DNA of 64,000 bases from Aureibaculum luteum (GTDB lineage Bacteria; Bacteroidota; Bacteroidia; Flavobacteriales; Flavobacteriaceae), in contig NZ_QRGD01000007.1 of the NCBI RefSeq assembly GCF_003449015.1, positions 186,001 to 250,000 on the forward strand, read 5' to 3'. The translations under genes were made by a program, and so were the position numbers. Within the stretch, counting starts at the first letter, position 1, and each line of letters begins with the position of its first letter. Below the pieces are notes generated by a model. The model worked only from the letters and a program-made list of their open reading frames with translations. It ran no database searches and was not told the DNA's origin. Positions 1 through 9,116 of this stretch are shown one piece after another.

Positions 1-870
1 CATTTGAGCTAAACTTAATCCATTTTTCTGAGCAATTTTTAAATACTCAGCAACTGCTTTCGAGGATTCTGGGCTACTATATCTGTTATAAACAGGAAAT
101 TGATTTATACGAGCATCTTTAGGGGCTTTTCCGTTTAAATATTTACCAGATAACACTCCAAATGCCATTGGAGAGAATGCCAATAAGCCAATATTTTCTC
201 TTAAAGCTACTTCTGAAAGTCCCGTTTCAAAAATTCTGTGTAATAAAGAATAGGCGTTTTGAATGGTAACCATTCTAGGTAATTTTTTTGTTTTAGCCTC
301 TTCTAAATATCGCATGGTTCCCCAAGGCGTTTCATTAGAAAGTCCCACATGTCTAATTTTACCTTGTTTTACAAAACCATCTAAGGTTTCTAAAATTTCA
401 GCAAAATTATCTTCCCATTGCGAAGCTACCTGATAGGGGTAGTCTCTAACACCAAAACAATTTACAGGTCGTTCTGGCCAATGTAATTGATATAGATCAA
501 TATAATCGGTTTGCAATCTTTGTAAGCTATTATGAATGGCTTCTGTGATGGCTTCTCTTGAAAATCCAGTTGTTCTGACGTGCTCCGTATAGGCTCCAGT
601 TCCAGCAATTTTACTTGCTAAGATAATCTTATCTCTATTCCCCGTTTTTTTAAACCAAGTGCCTATAATTTCTTCTGTACGTCCATATGTTTCTAATTTT
701 GCTGGAACAGGGTAAAGCTCTGCCACGTCAAAAAAGTTAACACCTTGTTCTAGGGCGTAATCCATTTGCTCGTGACCATCGGCTTCGGTATTTTGTTGTC
801 CCCATGTCATGGTACCCAAACAGATTTTACTAACTTCAATATTAGTTTCTGGTAATTTGTTGTACTTCAT
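1..870 (-). CDS. Tas-like NADP(H)-dependent aldo/keto reductase (partial, C-terminus off the window)
   Basis: Translated from the complement, the 290 visible codons match the aldo/keto reductase superfamily, closest in pattern to E. coli Tas. The N-terminus has the barrel start LGTMTWG. The catalytic tetrad is recognisable as D48 and Y53 (in FFDVAELYP), K87 (in ILASKI) and H130 (in LYQLHWP). The family reduces aldehydes or ketones with NADPH in the cytoplasm; the substrate cannot be read from sequence. Tas proteins are about 345 residues, so roughly 55 residues are missing beyond base 1. The start is the ATG at 868-870. It lies 144 bp from pgk, so the two may be separate transcripts. Confidence 0.85.
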   Translation of the reverse strand, partial: MKYNKLPETNIEVSKICLGTMTWGQQNTEADGHEQMDYALEQGVNFFDVAELYPVPAKLETYGRTEEIIGTWFKKTGNRDKIILASKIAGTGAYTEHVRTTGFSREAITEAIHNSLQRLQTDYIDLYQLHWPERPVNCFGVRDYPYQVASQWEDNFAEILETLDGFVKQGKIRHVGLSNETPWGTMRYLEEAKTKKLPRMVTIQNAYSLLHRIFETGLSEVALRENIGLLAFSPMAFGVLSGKYLNGKAPKDARINQFPVYNRYSSPESSKAVAEYLKIAQKNGLSLAQM

Positions 871-1014
871 GAAATAAGAGTTTTAATGTTTGTTAATTTG
901 GGAGGATGAGAAATAGATCTATATAAATATTTCTCACTTTTTGTATTATTTTAAATAGAAAAGACAGAGTTATATTAATGAAACTCTGTCTTTAAAATAG
1001 TTTATGTAAACCAA

Positions 1015-2205
1015 TTAGTCTTCGTATATAGCCGCTATCCCAGGTAAAGTTTTACCTTCTAGCATCTCTAACATGGCACCACCACCTGTTGAAACATAGC
1101 TTACTTTGTGTTCAAAACCGAATTGTTTTACCGCCGCAACAGAATCACCACCACCTACAAGAGAAAAAGCTCCATCAGCAGTAGCATCAGCTATGGCATT
1201 ACCTAATTCAATAGTTCCTTTAGCAAATTTTGGCATTTCAAAAACACCAACGGGGCCATTCCATAAAATGGTTTTTGATTGAGCTATAATCATTGAAAAA
1301 GCTACATTAGTTTTTGGACCAGCATCAACACCTTGCCATCCATCTGGTATATGAAAAATATCTACTACTTGCGTATTGGCATCATTGCTGAAAGCATCAG
1401 CAGCGATAACATCTACAGGTAAATGTACTTTTACACCTTTTTCTTTGGCTTGTTTTAAAATATCTAATGCTAATTCTTGTTTATCATCTTCGCAAATAGA
1501 ATCGCCAATACTACCACCTTGTGCTTTAATAAAAGTAAAGCTCATACCGCCACCAATAATTAAGTGATCTACCTTGTCTAAAATATTTTCAATTACAGTG
1601 ATTTTTGAAGAAACCTTGGCACCACCTAAAATTGCGGTTACTGGCTTTTTACTGTCTTTAAAAACTTTATTTATACTAACAATTTCTTTGGCTAATAAGG
1701 CACCAAAACATTTTTTACCTTTAAAAAATTGAGCGACAACAGTTGTAGATGCATGGGCTCTATGAGCTGTACCAAAAGCATCATTAACGTAAATGTCACC
1801 AAGCTTAGAAAGTTTTTTAGCAAAGTCAACATCTCCATTTTTTTCCTCATCGTGAAAACGTAAATTTTCTAATAATAATACTTCTCCAGGTTCTAATTCA
1901 GCAGCGGCTTTTTCAGCTTCTTCACCAACACAGTCATCAACAAATTTTACTTGAACACCAATAATTTCACTTACGGTATCAACAATATGAGAAAGCGAAA
2001 ATTCAGGACTAACTCCTTTTGGACGACCTAAATGTGACATTAAAACACAACTACCTCCGTCTTCCAATATTTTTATAATAGTTGGCTTTGCAGCTTCGAT
2101 TCTTGTAGTGTCAGTTACTTTAAAGTTTTCATCTAAAGGCACGTTAAAATCTACTCGGATTAATGCTTTTTTATTCTTGAAATTGAAATCGTTGATTGTA
2201 GTCAT
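1015..2205 (-). CDS. pgk: phosphoglycerate kinase
   Basis: This is a complete 396-residue phosphoglycerate kinase, the usual bacterial length. It transfers phosphate from 1,3-bisphosphoglycerate to ADP in glycolysis. Visible signatures are the substrate-binding RVDFNVP (R17, D19, N21), the SHLGRP loop, the hinge-region LGGAKVSSK, and the C-terminal nucleotide loop GGGDSVAAV. The start ATG at 2203-2205 is preceded on the same strand by a good -7 box at 2229-2236. No truncation or odd residue was seen. It appears monocistronic: the flanking M28 peptidase gene ends 48 bp upstream on the same strand and the aldo/keto reductase starts 144 bp downstream. Confidence 0.97.
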   Translation of the reverse strand: MTTINDFNFKNKKALIRVDFNVPLDENFKVTDTTRIEAAKPTIIKILEDGGSCVLMSHLGRPKGVSPEFSLSHIVDTVSEIIGVQVKFVDDCVGEEAEKAAAELEPGEVLLLENLRFHDEEKNGDVDFAKKLSKLGDIYVNDAFGTAHRAHASTTVVAQFFKGKKCFGALLAKEIVSINKVFKDSKKPVTAILGGAKVSSKITVIENILDKVDHLIIGGGMSFTFIKAQGGSIGDSICEDDKQELALDILKQAKEKGVKVHLPVDVIAADAFSNDANTQVVDIFHIPDGWQGVDAGPKTNVAFSMIIAQSKTILWNGPVGVFEMPKFAKGTIELGNAIADATADGAFSLVGGGDSVAAVKQFGFEHKVSYVSTGGGAMLEMLEGKTLPGIAAIYED

Positions 2206-2228
2206 GTTTTATAAAAAATTTTGAGCTA

Positions 2229-2236
2229 CAAATATA
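2229..2236 (-). promoter_or_regulatory. candidate -7 box of the pgk promoter
   Basis: On the minus strand this reads TATATTTG, an exact match to the Bacteroidota -7 consensus TAnnTTTG, 23 bp before the pgk start codon. No clear TTG -33 element is visible at the usual distance, so the call rests on the -7 box and position only. Confidence 0.5.
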
Positions 2237-2253
2237 ATCTTTCTCTTACTTTT

Positions 2254-4560
2254 TTAGTCTAGATTTATCTGTTTTTTTACAATTATGGCATCATTTATTA
2301 TAAAAGGCATAGGCATCATGGTTTCTGTTCTTGGTGTAATGTCGAAAGCCATACTTTCAAACAAATCATAAGAGGTTTCATAGATTATAAATGATGGATT
2401 TTGCTCTTTGGGAATTGAAAAGCGAATTGATAAGTACGCGTCATTATTTGCAAAATAATAGCTTAAAACTTGGCTATTGGTTTTAAATACAAATTCGGAA
2501 TCATTTCTATTGGGCAGCGATTCGCCATTTACAATAAAGGTTTTAAAGGAAAGGGCATTGGTAGAAAGTAACTCTATTCTATTAATTTTTCTTTGAGGCG
2601 TTATTTTTAAATCTATATGTCTGAATGCATCAATAATTGTGTCTTTGCTAATTTCTATTTGGGGTTGAATTATAGTTTTGACTTCTGTTTTTTTATGCAA
2701 TTTTATTTTCGTGCCATACTTACTGGCCGTTGTTGAGTTATCAAAACCTCCTGCTGTGGGGGTATCACCCAAAAATTGATTTGTAAATTCATCAGTTTTT
2801 TTGTTATAACTAGCCCAATAAGCTTCGTTTTTGTCTGCATCTAAAACATAGATTATACTATTTGGTTGTTTTTGTTCAATGGAATAGCCTGATTTAAATG
2901 CTGCTGAAATAAATAAAAGCAATGAAAGTGCAAGAAACAATCGTCCTAATTTCTTTATGTTTTTATAAGATGAAAAAATAGGTACGAGTAAACCAAATAG
3001 TAGTACGATGAAAATGCTGCTAACTACTAGCATTTTTAATCCCAATCCGATTGGAAACATCTGTATTAAAGGGACGAAGATAAATAAAACAGGAATTGAT
3101 AATACGCTTAATAAAACGGATTGATGTTCTTTTTTTGAGAACAGTAGTAGTGCTAAGGCTATTATACCATATATGCCTGCTATTATAAAGTAGCCAGCAC
3201 CTTTTAAATAAATGCTGATCGTTATATTGATGATAATCCAAATGAATAGTGGGGCGATTATTAAATTTTTAGCTTCTATTTTTTTAAAATAACGATTGTA
3301 AATAATTATGCAAATGGCTAAAGTTAAAGCTGAAAAAGAGGCAATATACCAATGGCCATTGTAGGTGAATCCATGTAAAATATCCTGATATTGAGGATGG
3401 ATTTTGAGGATTAATTTCCAACCGAAAAACGTGAAGAACCCAGAAATTAGCAAGGAGAATATAAATGGAATAAACCCTTTAAATAGTTGAGTAAGTATTA
3501 ATTTTTTTTTTGAAATTCCAAAAATTAGCAATCCTAGAAATACGAAGCTGAATATTATAATCATTGGTAATACCCATGAAAAAGGATAATATATCATGCC
3601 CATATAAGGCATATTAAAATATACGTTATCACTATCTGAATTGAGATTGGTTAAATCAGCATCCGCAAAGTAATTTAGCAACGGTATCAAATAGCTTGCT
3701 TGATGTTCTAATGTATTTCTATCTAAGCGTTCATAACTATCTTGTTCTGTGTGATAATCAAAATGGTCATCTATAAAGGCAAAATTGTAGCCTTGAATAT
3801 TACCATCCTCTCTAAAAACAGTTAAATCAGTATCGTTAGGTAACATTTTATAAATACTATACATTAACGAACTTGCAACTGGATATTTTGGCTTAGCCTT
3901 TGCAAATTGTTCAATTAGTTTTTTGTTACCCCCATTAGTTTCCATGAGCATATAGCTGGGTCCGCCACTACCTCTTGCTTCAAAATTCAAAACCAAGCCA
4001 ACGTCTTTAGCCCAAGGATGATGATTTACGAATGCATTTGCACCTAATAAACCTAATTCTTCGGCATCAGAAATTAGAATAATAATATCATTTTTAGGAG
4101 CTTTATGAGTTGTCATAAATGCTCTTAGACCCTCTAAAATTGTCACGACACCACTTCCAGCATCACTAGCTCCCAAAGAAGAATGAACAGCACTATCGTA
4201 ATGGGTTAAAAGCAATAATGCTTTTGAATTATCAGTGCCTTTTATTTTTGCTATGATATTTTGTGTATTTGTGCCCGCTCTCCACTTTTTATTGAGAGCT
4301 ACTTGCTCTTGAATTTCAGTGGTTAATCCTAGTTTTTCTAATTCACTAACTATGTATTCTTGTACTTTTTTATGTGCTGTAGTACCTACAAAGTGAGGTT
4401 TTTGGGTTATTTCCTTTAAATGCACGAGAGCTCTATCACTCGAAAACTCGTTAAGTGGAATAGTTGTATCAGATTTTTCTTTTGGCATTAAGCTACTGAA
4501 TGACAAGTAAATGATTGTTGTAATTATAATAAATGAAATGGCTGAAGCGTATTTTTTCAT
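2254..4560 (-). CDS. M28-family zinc metallopeptidase with C-terminal membrane domain
   Basis: A 768-residue membrane protein. It has an N-terminal membrane segment (about residues 8-25), then a peptidase M28 domain (about 45-345). Probable zinc ligands and catalytic residues are H120 (in LLTHYD), D133 (in ASDAGSG), E167/E168 (in SDAEELG), E194 (in LNFEARG) and H270 (in DYHTEQD). The C-terminal half holds about eight hydrophobic segments and a terminal extracytoplasmic domain, the layout of Fxna/ERMP1-type M28 peptidases. It probably trims peptides outside the cytoplasmic membrane. The open frame continues up to 4698, but that extension overlaps the divergent CBS gene. The ATG at 4558-4560, followed by a basic-hydrophobic leader, is the better start. 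Confidence 0.85.
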   Translation of the reverse strand: MKKYASAISFIIITTIIYLSFSSLMPKEKSDTTIPLNEFSSDRALVHLKEITQKPHFVGTTAHKKVQEYIVSELEKLGLTTEIQEQVALNKKWRAGTNTQNIIAKIKGTDNSKALLLLTHYDSAVHSSLGASDAGSGVVTILEGLRAFMTTHKAPKNDIIILISDAEELGLLGANAFVNHHPWAKDVGLVLNFEARGSGGPSYMLMETNGGNKKLIEQFAKAKPKYPVASSLMYSIYKMLPNDTDLTVFREDGNIQGYNFAFIDDHFDYHTEQDSYERLDRNTLEHQASYLIPLLNYFADADLTNLNSDSDNVYFNMPYMGMIYYPFSWVLPMIIIFSFVFLGLLIFGISKKKLILTQLFKGFIPFIFSLLISGFFTFFGWKLILKIHPQYQDILHGFTYNGHWYIASFSALTLAICIIIYNRYFKKIEAKNLIIAPLFIWIIINITISIYLKGAGYFIIAGIYGIIALALLLFSKKEHQSVLLSVLSIPVLFIFVPLIQMFPIGLGLKMLVVSSIFIVLLFGLLVPIFSSYKNIKKLGRLFLALSLLLFISAAFKSGYSIEQKQPNSIIYVLDADKNEAYWASYNKKTDEFTNQFLGDTPTAGGFDNSTTASKYGTKIKLHKKTEVKTIIQPQIEISKDTIIDAFRHIDLKITPQRKINRIELLSTNALSFKTFIVNGESLPNRNDSEFVFKTNSQVLSYYFANNDAYLSIRFSIPKEQNPSFIIYETSYDLFESMAFDITPRTETMMPMPFIINDAIIVKKQINLD

Positions 4561-4656
4561 TCTGATTATAGGTTTGATTGAAAATGGATTTTTGACTAAA
4601 GTAAGTATTTTTAAAGAATTTATGTTATATTTATACGAACCTAAAAATATTAAGTT

Positions 4657-5121
4657 ATGGCAATCAAAAGTTTTCAAGGCAAAAGATCTCAACCTCAAAA
4701 AGAGGAATTAAAACCAGCTTTAGTGTCTGATTACATGACTACAAAGTTGATTACATTTAAACCAGACCAACCCGTTTCTGAGGTGATAGAATCTTTAATT
4801 CAAAATAGAATTTCAGGTGGACCAGTTGTTAACGAAAATAATGAATTACTCGGTATTATTTCGGAAGGAGATTGTATTAAGCACATTTCAGAAAGCAGAT
4901 ATTATAACATGCCAATGGATAATAATACAGTAGATAAGCACATGGTGAAAAATGTGGATACTATTGATGGAAATATGAATATTTTTGAAGCAGCTGATAT
5001 GTTTTTAAAAGCGAAGCACAGACGTTTTCCTATTGTAGAGAACGGTAAGCTAATAGGACAGATAAGTCAAAAAGACATTCTTATTGCAGCTCTAAAACAA
5101 AAAGGAGAGAACTGGAAGTAA
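4657..5121 (+). CDS. two-CBS-domain protein
   Basis: A 154-residue soluble protein made of a paired CBS (Bateman) module: CBS1 about residues 24-82, with RISGGPVVNENNELLGIISEGD, and CBS2 about 94-148, with HRRFPIVENGKLIGQIS. Such stand-alone modules bind adenine nucleotides and act as cytoplasmic sensors or regulators of partner proteins; the partner cannot be inferred here. The N-terminal 23 residues are basic and Gln-rich. It is divergent from the M28 gene and is followed 26 bp later by a strong terminator that also opens the repeat array. Start ATG at 4657. Confidence 0.9.
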   Translation: MAIKSFQGKRSQPQKEELKPALVSDYMTTKLITFKPDQPVSEVIESLIQNRISGGPVVNENNELLGIISEGDCIKHISESRYYNMPMDNNTVDKHMVKNVDTIDGNMNIFEAADMFLKAKHRRFPIVENGKLIGQISQKDILIAALKQKGENWK

Positions 5122-5140
5122 AACTTTTAAATTTTTAATA

Positions 5141-5393
5141 AAAAAAAGCCCCACGCTTCAGTGGGGCTTTTTTTTCTAACTAAACTATCAACTTAAACTA
5201 ATTCTTATTATTTTTTATATTAAAATTTTTCTAAATCCTTTTTTGAGGATTTCCTTAATCTGGGGAGAAAGGAGATAAAGTTTTAATGGTAAATTTTTTT
5301 TATTTTTATCATAAAATTTCCACTTATTACGACTAAAGCATTGTTTGTTTCGCTGCTTCGGTTATAAAACAATCTATAGCATAAAACTCCCCC
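5141..5393. ncRNA. candidate structured small RNA, unit 1 (type A)
   Basis: About 250 bp from the terminator to CCCCC at 5389-5393. GGGGAG (5262-5267) can pair with CTCCCC (5387-5392), closing a 131-nt domain. Inside it, ATTGTTT can pair with AAACAAT, and AAGC with GCTT. An AAATCCT/AGGATTT hairpin lies just before GGGGAG. The strand is unresolved. Clean T-tracts after the hairpin favour minus-strand transcription (5' end at the G-run, 3' end at the terminator). G-U compatible differences between copies mostly favour plus. No coding capacity was seen. Confidence 0.5.
5148..5175 (+). terminator. bidirectional Rho-independent terminator after the CBS gene
   Basis: A perfect 7 bp stem GCCCCAC (5148-5154) / GTGGGGC (5161-5167) with a 6-nt loop is followed by T8 (5168-5175) and preceded by A7. 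It therefore works in both directions: it ends the CBS gene on the plus strand, and would end unit 1 of the repeat array if that is transcribed from the minus strand. Confidence 0.9.
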
Positions 5394-5612
5394 TTTAAAA
5401 TGAAATTTTTTACTGTAATATTTTTAAATACCTGATTTTTAGTTAGTTTAAGTTGTATTTTTTTTCTTTAGTTATGAATGTGATAATGAAGTTGGGGGTG
5501 AAGTTTATGGTTATTTTTTTGTTGAATTAAGTAAAATTAAGGCAGCGTTATCATTGTATTGGTACATTAGAAAAAGTTAGGAGGTGAAAGGTCTTCAATT
5601 TAGTCAATAAAC

Positions 5613-5866
5613 AAAAAAAGCCTCACTCTTCAGCGGGGCCATTTTTCTCTAACTAAACTATCAACTTAAACTAATTCTTATACTGTTTTTTATATTAAAA
5701 TTTTTCTAAATCCTTTTTTGAGGATATCCTTAATCTGGGGAGAAAGGAGATAAAGTTTTAATGGTAATTTTTTTGTTGTTATCATAAAATTTCCACTTAT
5801 TACGACTAAAGCATTGTTTGTTTCGCTGCTTCGGTTATAAAACAATCTATAGCATAAAACTCCCCC
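5613..5866. ncRNA. candidate structured small RNA, unit 2 (type A)
   Basis: Near-identical copy of unit 1, including the spacer after it. GGGGAG is at 5737-5742 and CTCCCCC at 5860-5866. The terminator stem is weaker than in unit 1 (GCCTCAC opposite GCGGGGC) and its plus-strand side is followed by ATTTTT, while the minus-strand side is followed by T7. Confidence 0.5.
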
Positions 5867-6085
5867 TTTAAAATGAAATTTTTTACTGTAATATTTTTAA
5901 ATGCCTGATTTTTAGTTGGTTTAAGTTGTATTTTTTTTTCTTTAGTTATGAATGTGATAATGAAGTTGGGGATGAAGTTTATGGTTATTTTTTTGTTGAA
6001 TTAAGTAAAATTAAGGAAGCGTTATCATTGTATTGGTACATTAGAAAAAGTTAGAAGGAGAATGGTCATTAATTTATTCTATAAA

Positions 6086-6335
6086 CAAAAAAAGCCTCAC
6101 TCTTCAGCGGGGCCATTTTTCTCTAACTAAACTATCAACTTAAACTAATTCTTATACTGTTTTATATTAAAATTTTTCTAAATCCCTTTTGAGGATTTCC
6201 TTAATCTGGGGAGAAAGGAGATAAAGTTTTAATGGTAATTTTTTTTGTTATCATAAAATTTCCACTTATTACGACTAAAGCATTGTTTGTTTCGCTGCTT
6301 CGATTATAAAACAATCTACAGCATAAAATTCCCCC
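6086..6335. ncRNA. candidate structured small RNA, unit 3 (type A)
   Basis: Third type-A copy. GGGGAG is at 6208-6213 and CCCCC at 6331-6335. The partner of GGGGAG reads TTCCCC here, so the closing pair becomes G-U if the plus strand is the RNA. The spacer after CCCCC differs from units 1 and 2, marking the end of the conserved element. Confidence 0.5.
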
Positions 6336-6538
6336 TTGAGAAAGCGATATTTTTAAATATTATTTTTAACTATTTGGTATAAAGGTGTTAGTGATTGTTT
6401 TTATTTTGAAATTACAGAGGTGTTAGTGGTTTTAATTTTGATGGAAGGTTAATGTTTAGGTAAGATTAAGTGTAGTTATGGTAACAATCGTATTTAATTA
6501 ATTTTTTGAAGAATGATTTATATTATCGTTTTTTAAAC

Positions 6539-6744
6539 AAAAAAACCCCACGCTACGTGGGGTTTATTTCTTCTAACTAAACTATCAACTTAAACTAATT
6601 TTTGTCTTAATTCTGGGGAGAAAGGAGACATGAGTCTATCGGTTAAATTATTGTCTTTTTCATAGCAATTTTCCCGTTTTCGACAGAAGCGTTGTTTGTA
6701 ACGTTGCTTCGAATATGAAACAATTAGCTTTAAGAAATTCCCCC
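6539..6744. ncRNA. candidate structured small RNA, unit 4 (type B)
   Basis: A shorter type-B copy (about 206 bp). The terminator has a 7 bp stem CCCCACG/CGTGGGG (6546-6552, 6556-6562), extended by AAA/TTT. GGGGAG is at 6615-6620 and CCCCC at 6740-6744. The core hairpin reads GAAGC...GCTTC with perfect pairing. On the minus strand the terminator is followed by T7; on the plus strand its T-tract is interrupted (TTTATTT). Confidence 0.5.
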
Positions 6745-6991
6745 TAAAAAAGTAAATAAAATGTTTTAAAAATTATAACAAACTGATAAACAGTATATAA
6801 AAATATAATTAATTTTAGTTGTTATTTTGAAAAGTGATTTTACCACCATTTTTATTTGCTGTCGATTACAAAACAGATTCGTATTTAATTTTTCTTTTGC
6901 ATATTAAATTCATTTCTATTTTGTTACTACATATAATTATTAATTCTGAATTGGGAAGTTTTCTTTACAGGTAAACGGAGGTTTTTTAAAC

Positions 6992-7197
6992 AAAAAAACC
7001 CCACGCTACGTGGGGTTTATTTTTTCTAACTAAACTATCAACTTAAACTAATTTTTGTCTTAATTCTGGGGAGAAAGGAGACATGAGTCTATCGGTTAAA
7101 TTATTGTCTTTTTCATAGCAATTTTCCCGTTTTCGACTGAAGCGTTGTTTATAACGTTGCTTCGAATATGAAACAATTTACTAGGAGAAATTCCCCC
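6992..7197. ncRNA. candidate structured small RNA, unit 5 (type B)
   Basis: Second type-B copy, nearly identical to unit 4 through the element (GGGGAG 7068-7073, CCCCC 7193-7197; terminator stem 6999-7005/7009-7015). The sequence after it (7198-7336) is unrelated to the other spacers, so this is the edge of the array next to the GH18 gene. Confidence 0.5.
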
Positions 7198-7336
7198 TAA
7201 AAAAGGAAAATAATTATTAAATAGATTCTAAGTTGCTGGTATTTAGAGTTATAAACATCTTATTGTTCTTTAGCAAAGATAAATCACACCAACATCATTA
7301 TTGATGTAAAATGTATTGTATATCATACAGTTCAGT

Positions 7337-8769
7337 TTAAGATTTAATTATTTTATAAGTTGCTTTATTACCATTTTCATCCTTAATTTTCAGATAATAA
7401 ACCGCACTTTTAAGTCCTGAAATATCTAGAATCTCTCTGTTAGGGTTGTAACTATTTAATTTTTGTCCTAATAGGTTGTAAATTTCGATACTTGTAATAT
7501 CTATACCATTATTTGAAACTGTAAGGTTGTCTTTAGCAGGGTTGGGATATACTTTTAAGCTCTGTTTTATGAATGAATCATCTACGGCAAGTATGCTACT
7601 AAATTTTGTGTCAATCAAGTCCCACAATTCACTTCTATTACCATCATAATTCAACGCCCATATACCTATGCCCCCTAAGTTTTTACTTAAAGCTAAGCTA
7701 TATTTTAAATCTAAACTTTGCTCATTGTCAGCCCAAACTTGATGCCAGTCACCGGATGACTGCCACGCATAATATGGTGTTTGTGAGCTTGCGTTCCAAA
7801 CATCGCCACCATGATTATCAGATTCTATGGCAGTATCTTGGTAGAAAGTGGAACCTTCATATGATGTTATTGAAGAGCCTGCAGAACTCGAAGAAGTTTT
7901 ATAGTGCTTGCCGTAATAAGGAACTGCAAGTACTATTTTTTCAGGGTAATTAGCTATGGCTTCACCGTAGTCATTAGTAAGCGATTTAGTTACGCTAATA
8001 CCTCCACTGGGATGTGTTAAAGGAGCTACCGCAGCAGTATATGAACTCCACCATTATAGTCATAAGCCATAACTATGAGCTGATCTACAGCTTCGGCCAA
8101 ATCATTAAGTTCCCAACCGCTCCAATTGACAGCGGGTGCGTCAAAAGAAACTTCTTTTCCGGGTAAATTTGAATGAATATAACTTGTTAAATCGGCCATA
8201 AAGGTATTTATAAGAGAACCCCTATCCGCAGAGTCTAAGCCTTCAAAATCAATATTAACACCATCTAATTGGTACGTTGTTATTGTGTTTTTTATAGCAG
8301 TAAATAATGCTGTTTTAGAAGTCGAGTTCGTAAGTAATGTATGAATTTGAGAACTGTTAAAATTAGTAACAGCCATAATAACTTTTACACCTTCAGTATG
8401 TGCTGCATTAATAACATTTGTCCATGGCCAGCCTGAAGGGTTTGTAATTGTACCTGAAGCGGAAGCTTTAAAATCAAATGCCGCGATATGTGTAAGTAAA
8501 TCATATTGAAGGTTGTCATGGGCTCCACTAGAATATTCCCAATAGGGTAGAAATCCAAATATTATTTTAGATAGGTTTGTAGATTTTTTTGTTTGAAGCG
8601 GGATTATATCTGTTCCATTTGGATTGTAAGAAGATTTTAATATTTTAGTATATCCAAATTCTTCACTATGTTGTTGATGGGTTGATTTTCTATCAATTTC
8701 TTGACTAAAACTTAAGGTAAAAACTAGTAATGAAAGGGAAGTTAGTAATGTTTTTTTCATGGGGTTCAT
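7337..8769 (-). pseudogene. GH18 chitinase-like glycosidase with T9SS sorting domain, interrupted by a frameshift
   Basis: Two overlapping frames together encode one secreted GH18 enzyme of about 478 residues. The N-terminal frame (8769 to 8026) has a signal peptide, the GH18 start FGFLPYWEY, and the catalytic motif DGVNIDFEG (residues 169-177, acid E176). It continues to VMAYDYNGG and then stops. The next frame resumes with WSSYTAAVAPL, runs through YYGKHYKT and GGIGIWALNYDG, and ends with a type A Por-secretion sorting domain (VYPNPAKDNLTV to YKIIKS). The shift lies within 8044-8056. A sequencing error, a recent mutation or a real pseudogene would all look like this. The ATG at 8769 overlaps the upstream gene by ATGA; the ATG at 8760 begins the signal peptide more cleanly. 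Confidence 0.85.
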
Positions 8770-9113
8770 TCTTTTTTTATGAGTAAATAATAATTGTTTT
8801 CTAATGGTAAATAACCTTGGTCATATATATAAAAATAGGTGTTTCCAGTTTTTGTAGTGTAGATTGATGTGAAAAAGGTAAAATCAAAATTGTGATTCAA
8901 TAATTTTGCTCGGGTTACTTTTGTTTTACCTGTTGTATTAAGATCTGAAAGTGTTTTGTAATTTTTTCTTAAGCGATTATTGGTGTTTCTAATTAGGTTT
9001 TTACTATCTCTGTTTACTTTATTATTAAAAGCATTACGACAATAATCAGAACAAAACTTTTTATCTTGACGGCCAATAATTTTTGATCCACATTCGGGGC
9101 ATAATTTTTCCAT
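8766..9113 (-). CDS. zinc-ribbon protein of unknown function
   Basis: A 115-residue soluble protein. The N-terminus has a four-cysteine knuckle, CPEC (residues 5-8) and CSDYC (21-25), typical of a small treble-clef or zinc-ribbon domain. A basic middle (NRDSKNLIRNTNNRLRKNY) and a C-terminal beta-rich part follow. No catalytic motif was recognised. It may bind nucleic acid, but that is inference. It overlaps the GH18 start by 4 bp and follows the 9117-9845 gene by 3 bp, so the three form one transcription unit. Confidence 0.7.
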   Translation of the reverse strand: MEKLCPECGSKIIGRQDKKFCSDYCRNAFNNKVNRDSKNLIRNTNNRLRKNYKTLSDLNTTGKTKVTRAKLLNHNFDFTFFTSIYTTKTGNTYFYIYDQGYLPLENNYYLLIKKE

Positions 9114-9116
9114 AGA

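Larger units (their letters stand above)
5141..7197. repeat. array of five tandem 450-475 bp non-coding repeats
   Basis: The 2.2 kb between the CBS gene and the GH18 gene holds no supported protein gene. Instead, five tandem units begin with terminator hairpins at 5148, 5620, 6094, 6546 and 6999, giving periods of 472, 474, 452 and 453 bp. Every unit has the same order: hairpin, then linker CTAACTAAACTATC followed by AACTTAAACTAAT, then CTGGGGAGAAAGGAG, then a block centred on TTGTTT...GCTTCG...AAACAAT, then TCCCCC. Units 1-3 (type A) are nearly identical, including their spacers. Units 4-5 (type B) lack an AAATCC/GGATTT hairpin and have a different terminator and spacer. Conservation between A and B is confined to the hairpin-to-CCCCC part, which defines the functional unit. 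Confidence 0.9.

Noticed and set aside
4561-4698. N-terminal extension of the M28 peptidase
   Set aside because: It overlaps the divergent CBS gene, contains no domain, and moves the membrane anchor away from the N-terminus.
6634-6666. Tiny ORF after the AGAAAGGAG motif in type-B repeat units (starts MSLSVKLLSFS)
   Set aside because: The frame is not kept in the type-A units, where the corresponding ATG and codons differ, so a conserved peptide is unlikely.
5141-7197. CRISPR array or simple satellite
   Set aside because: The units are about 450-475 bp, not 25-40 bp, with no short spacers and no cas genes, and the sequence is conserved by element rather than uniformly.
7606-7953. Plus-strand ORF opposite the GH18 gene
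   Set aside because: It is antisense to the clearly coding C-terminal half of the GH18 protein and resembles no protein.
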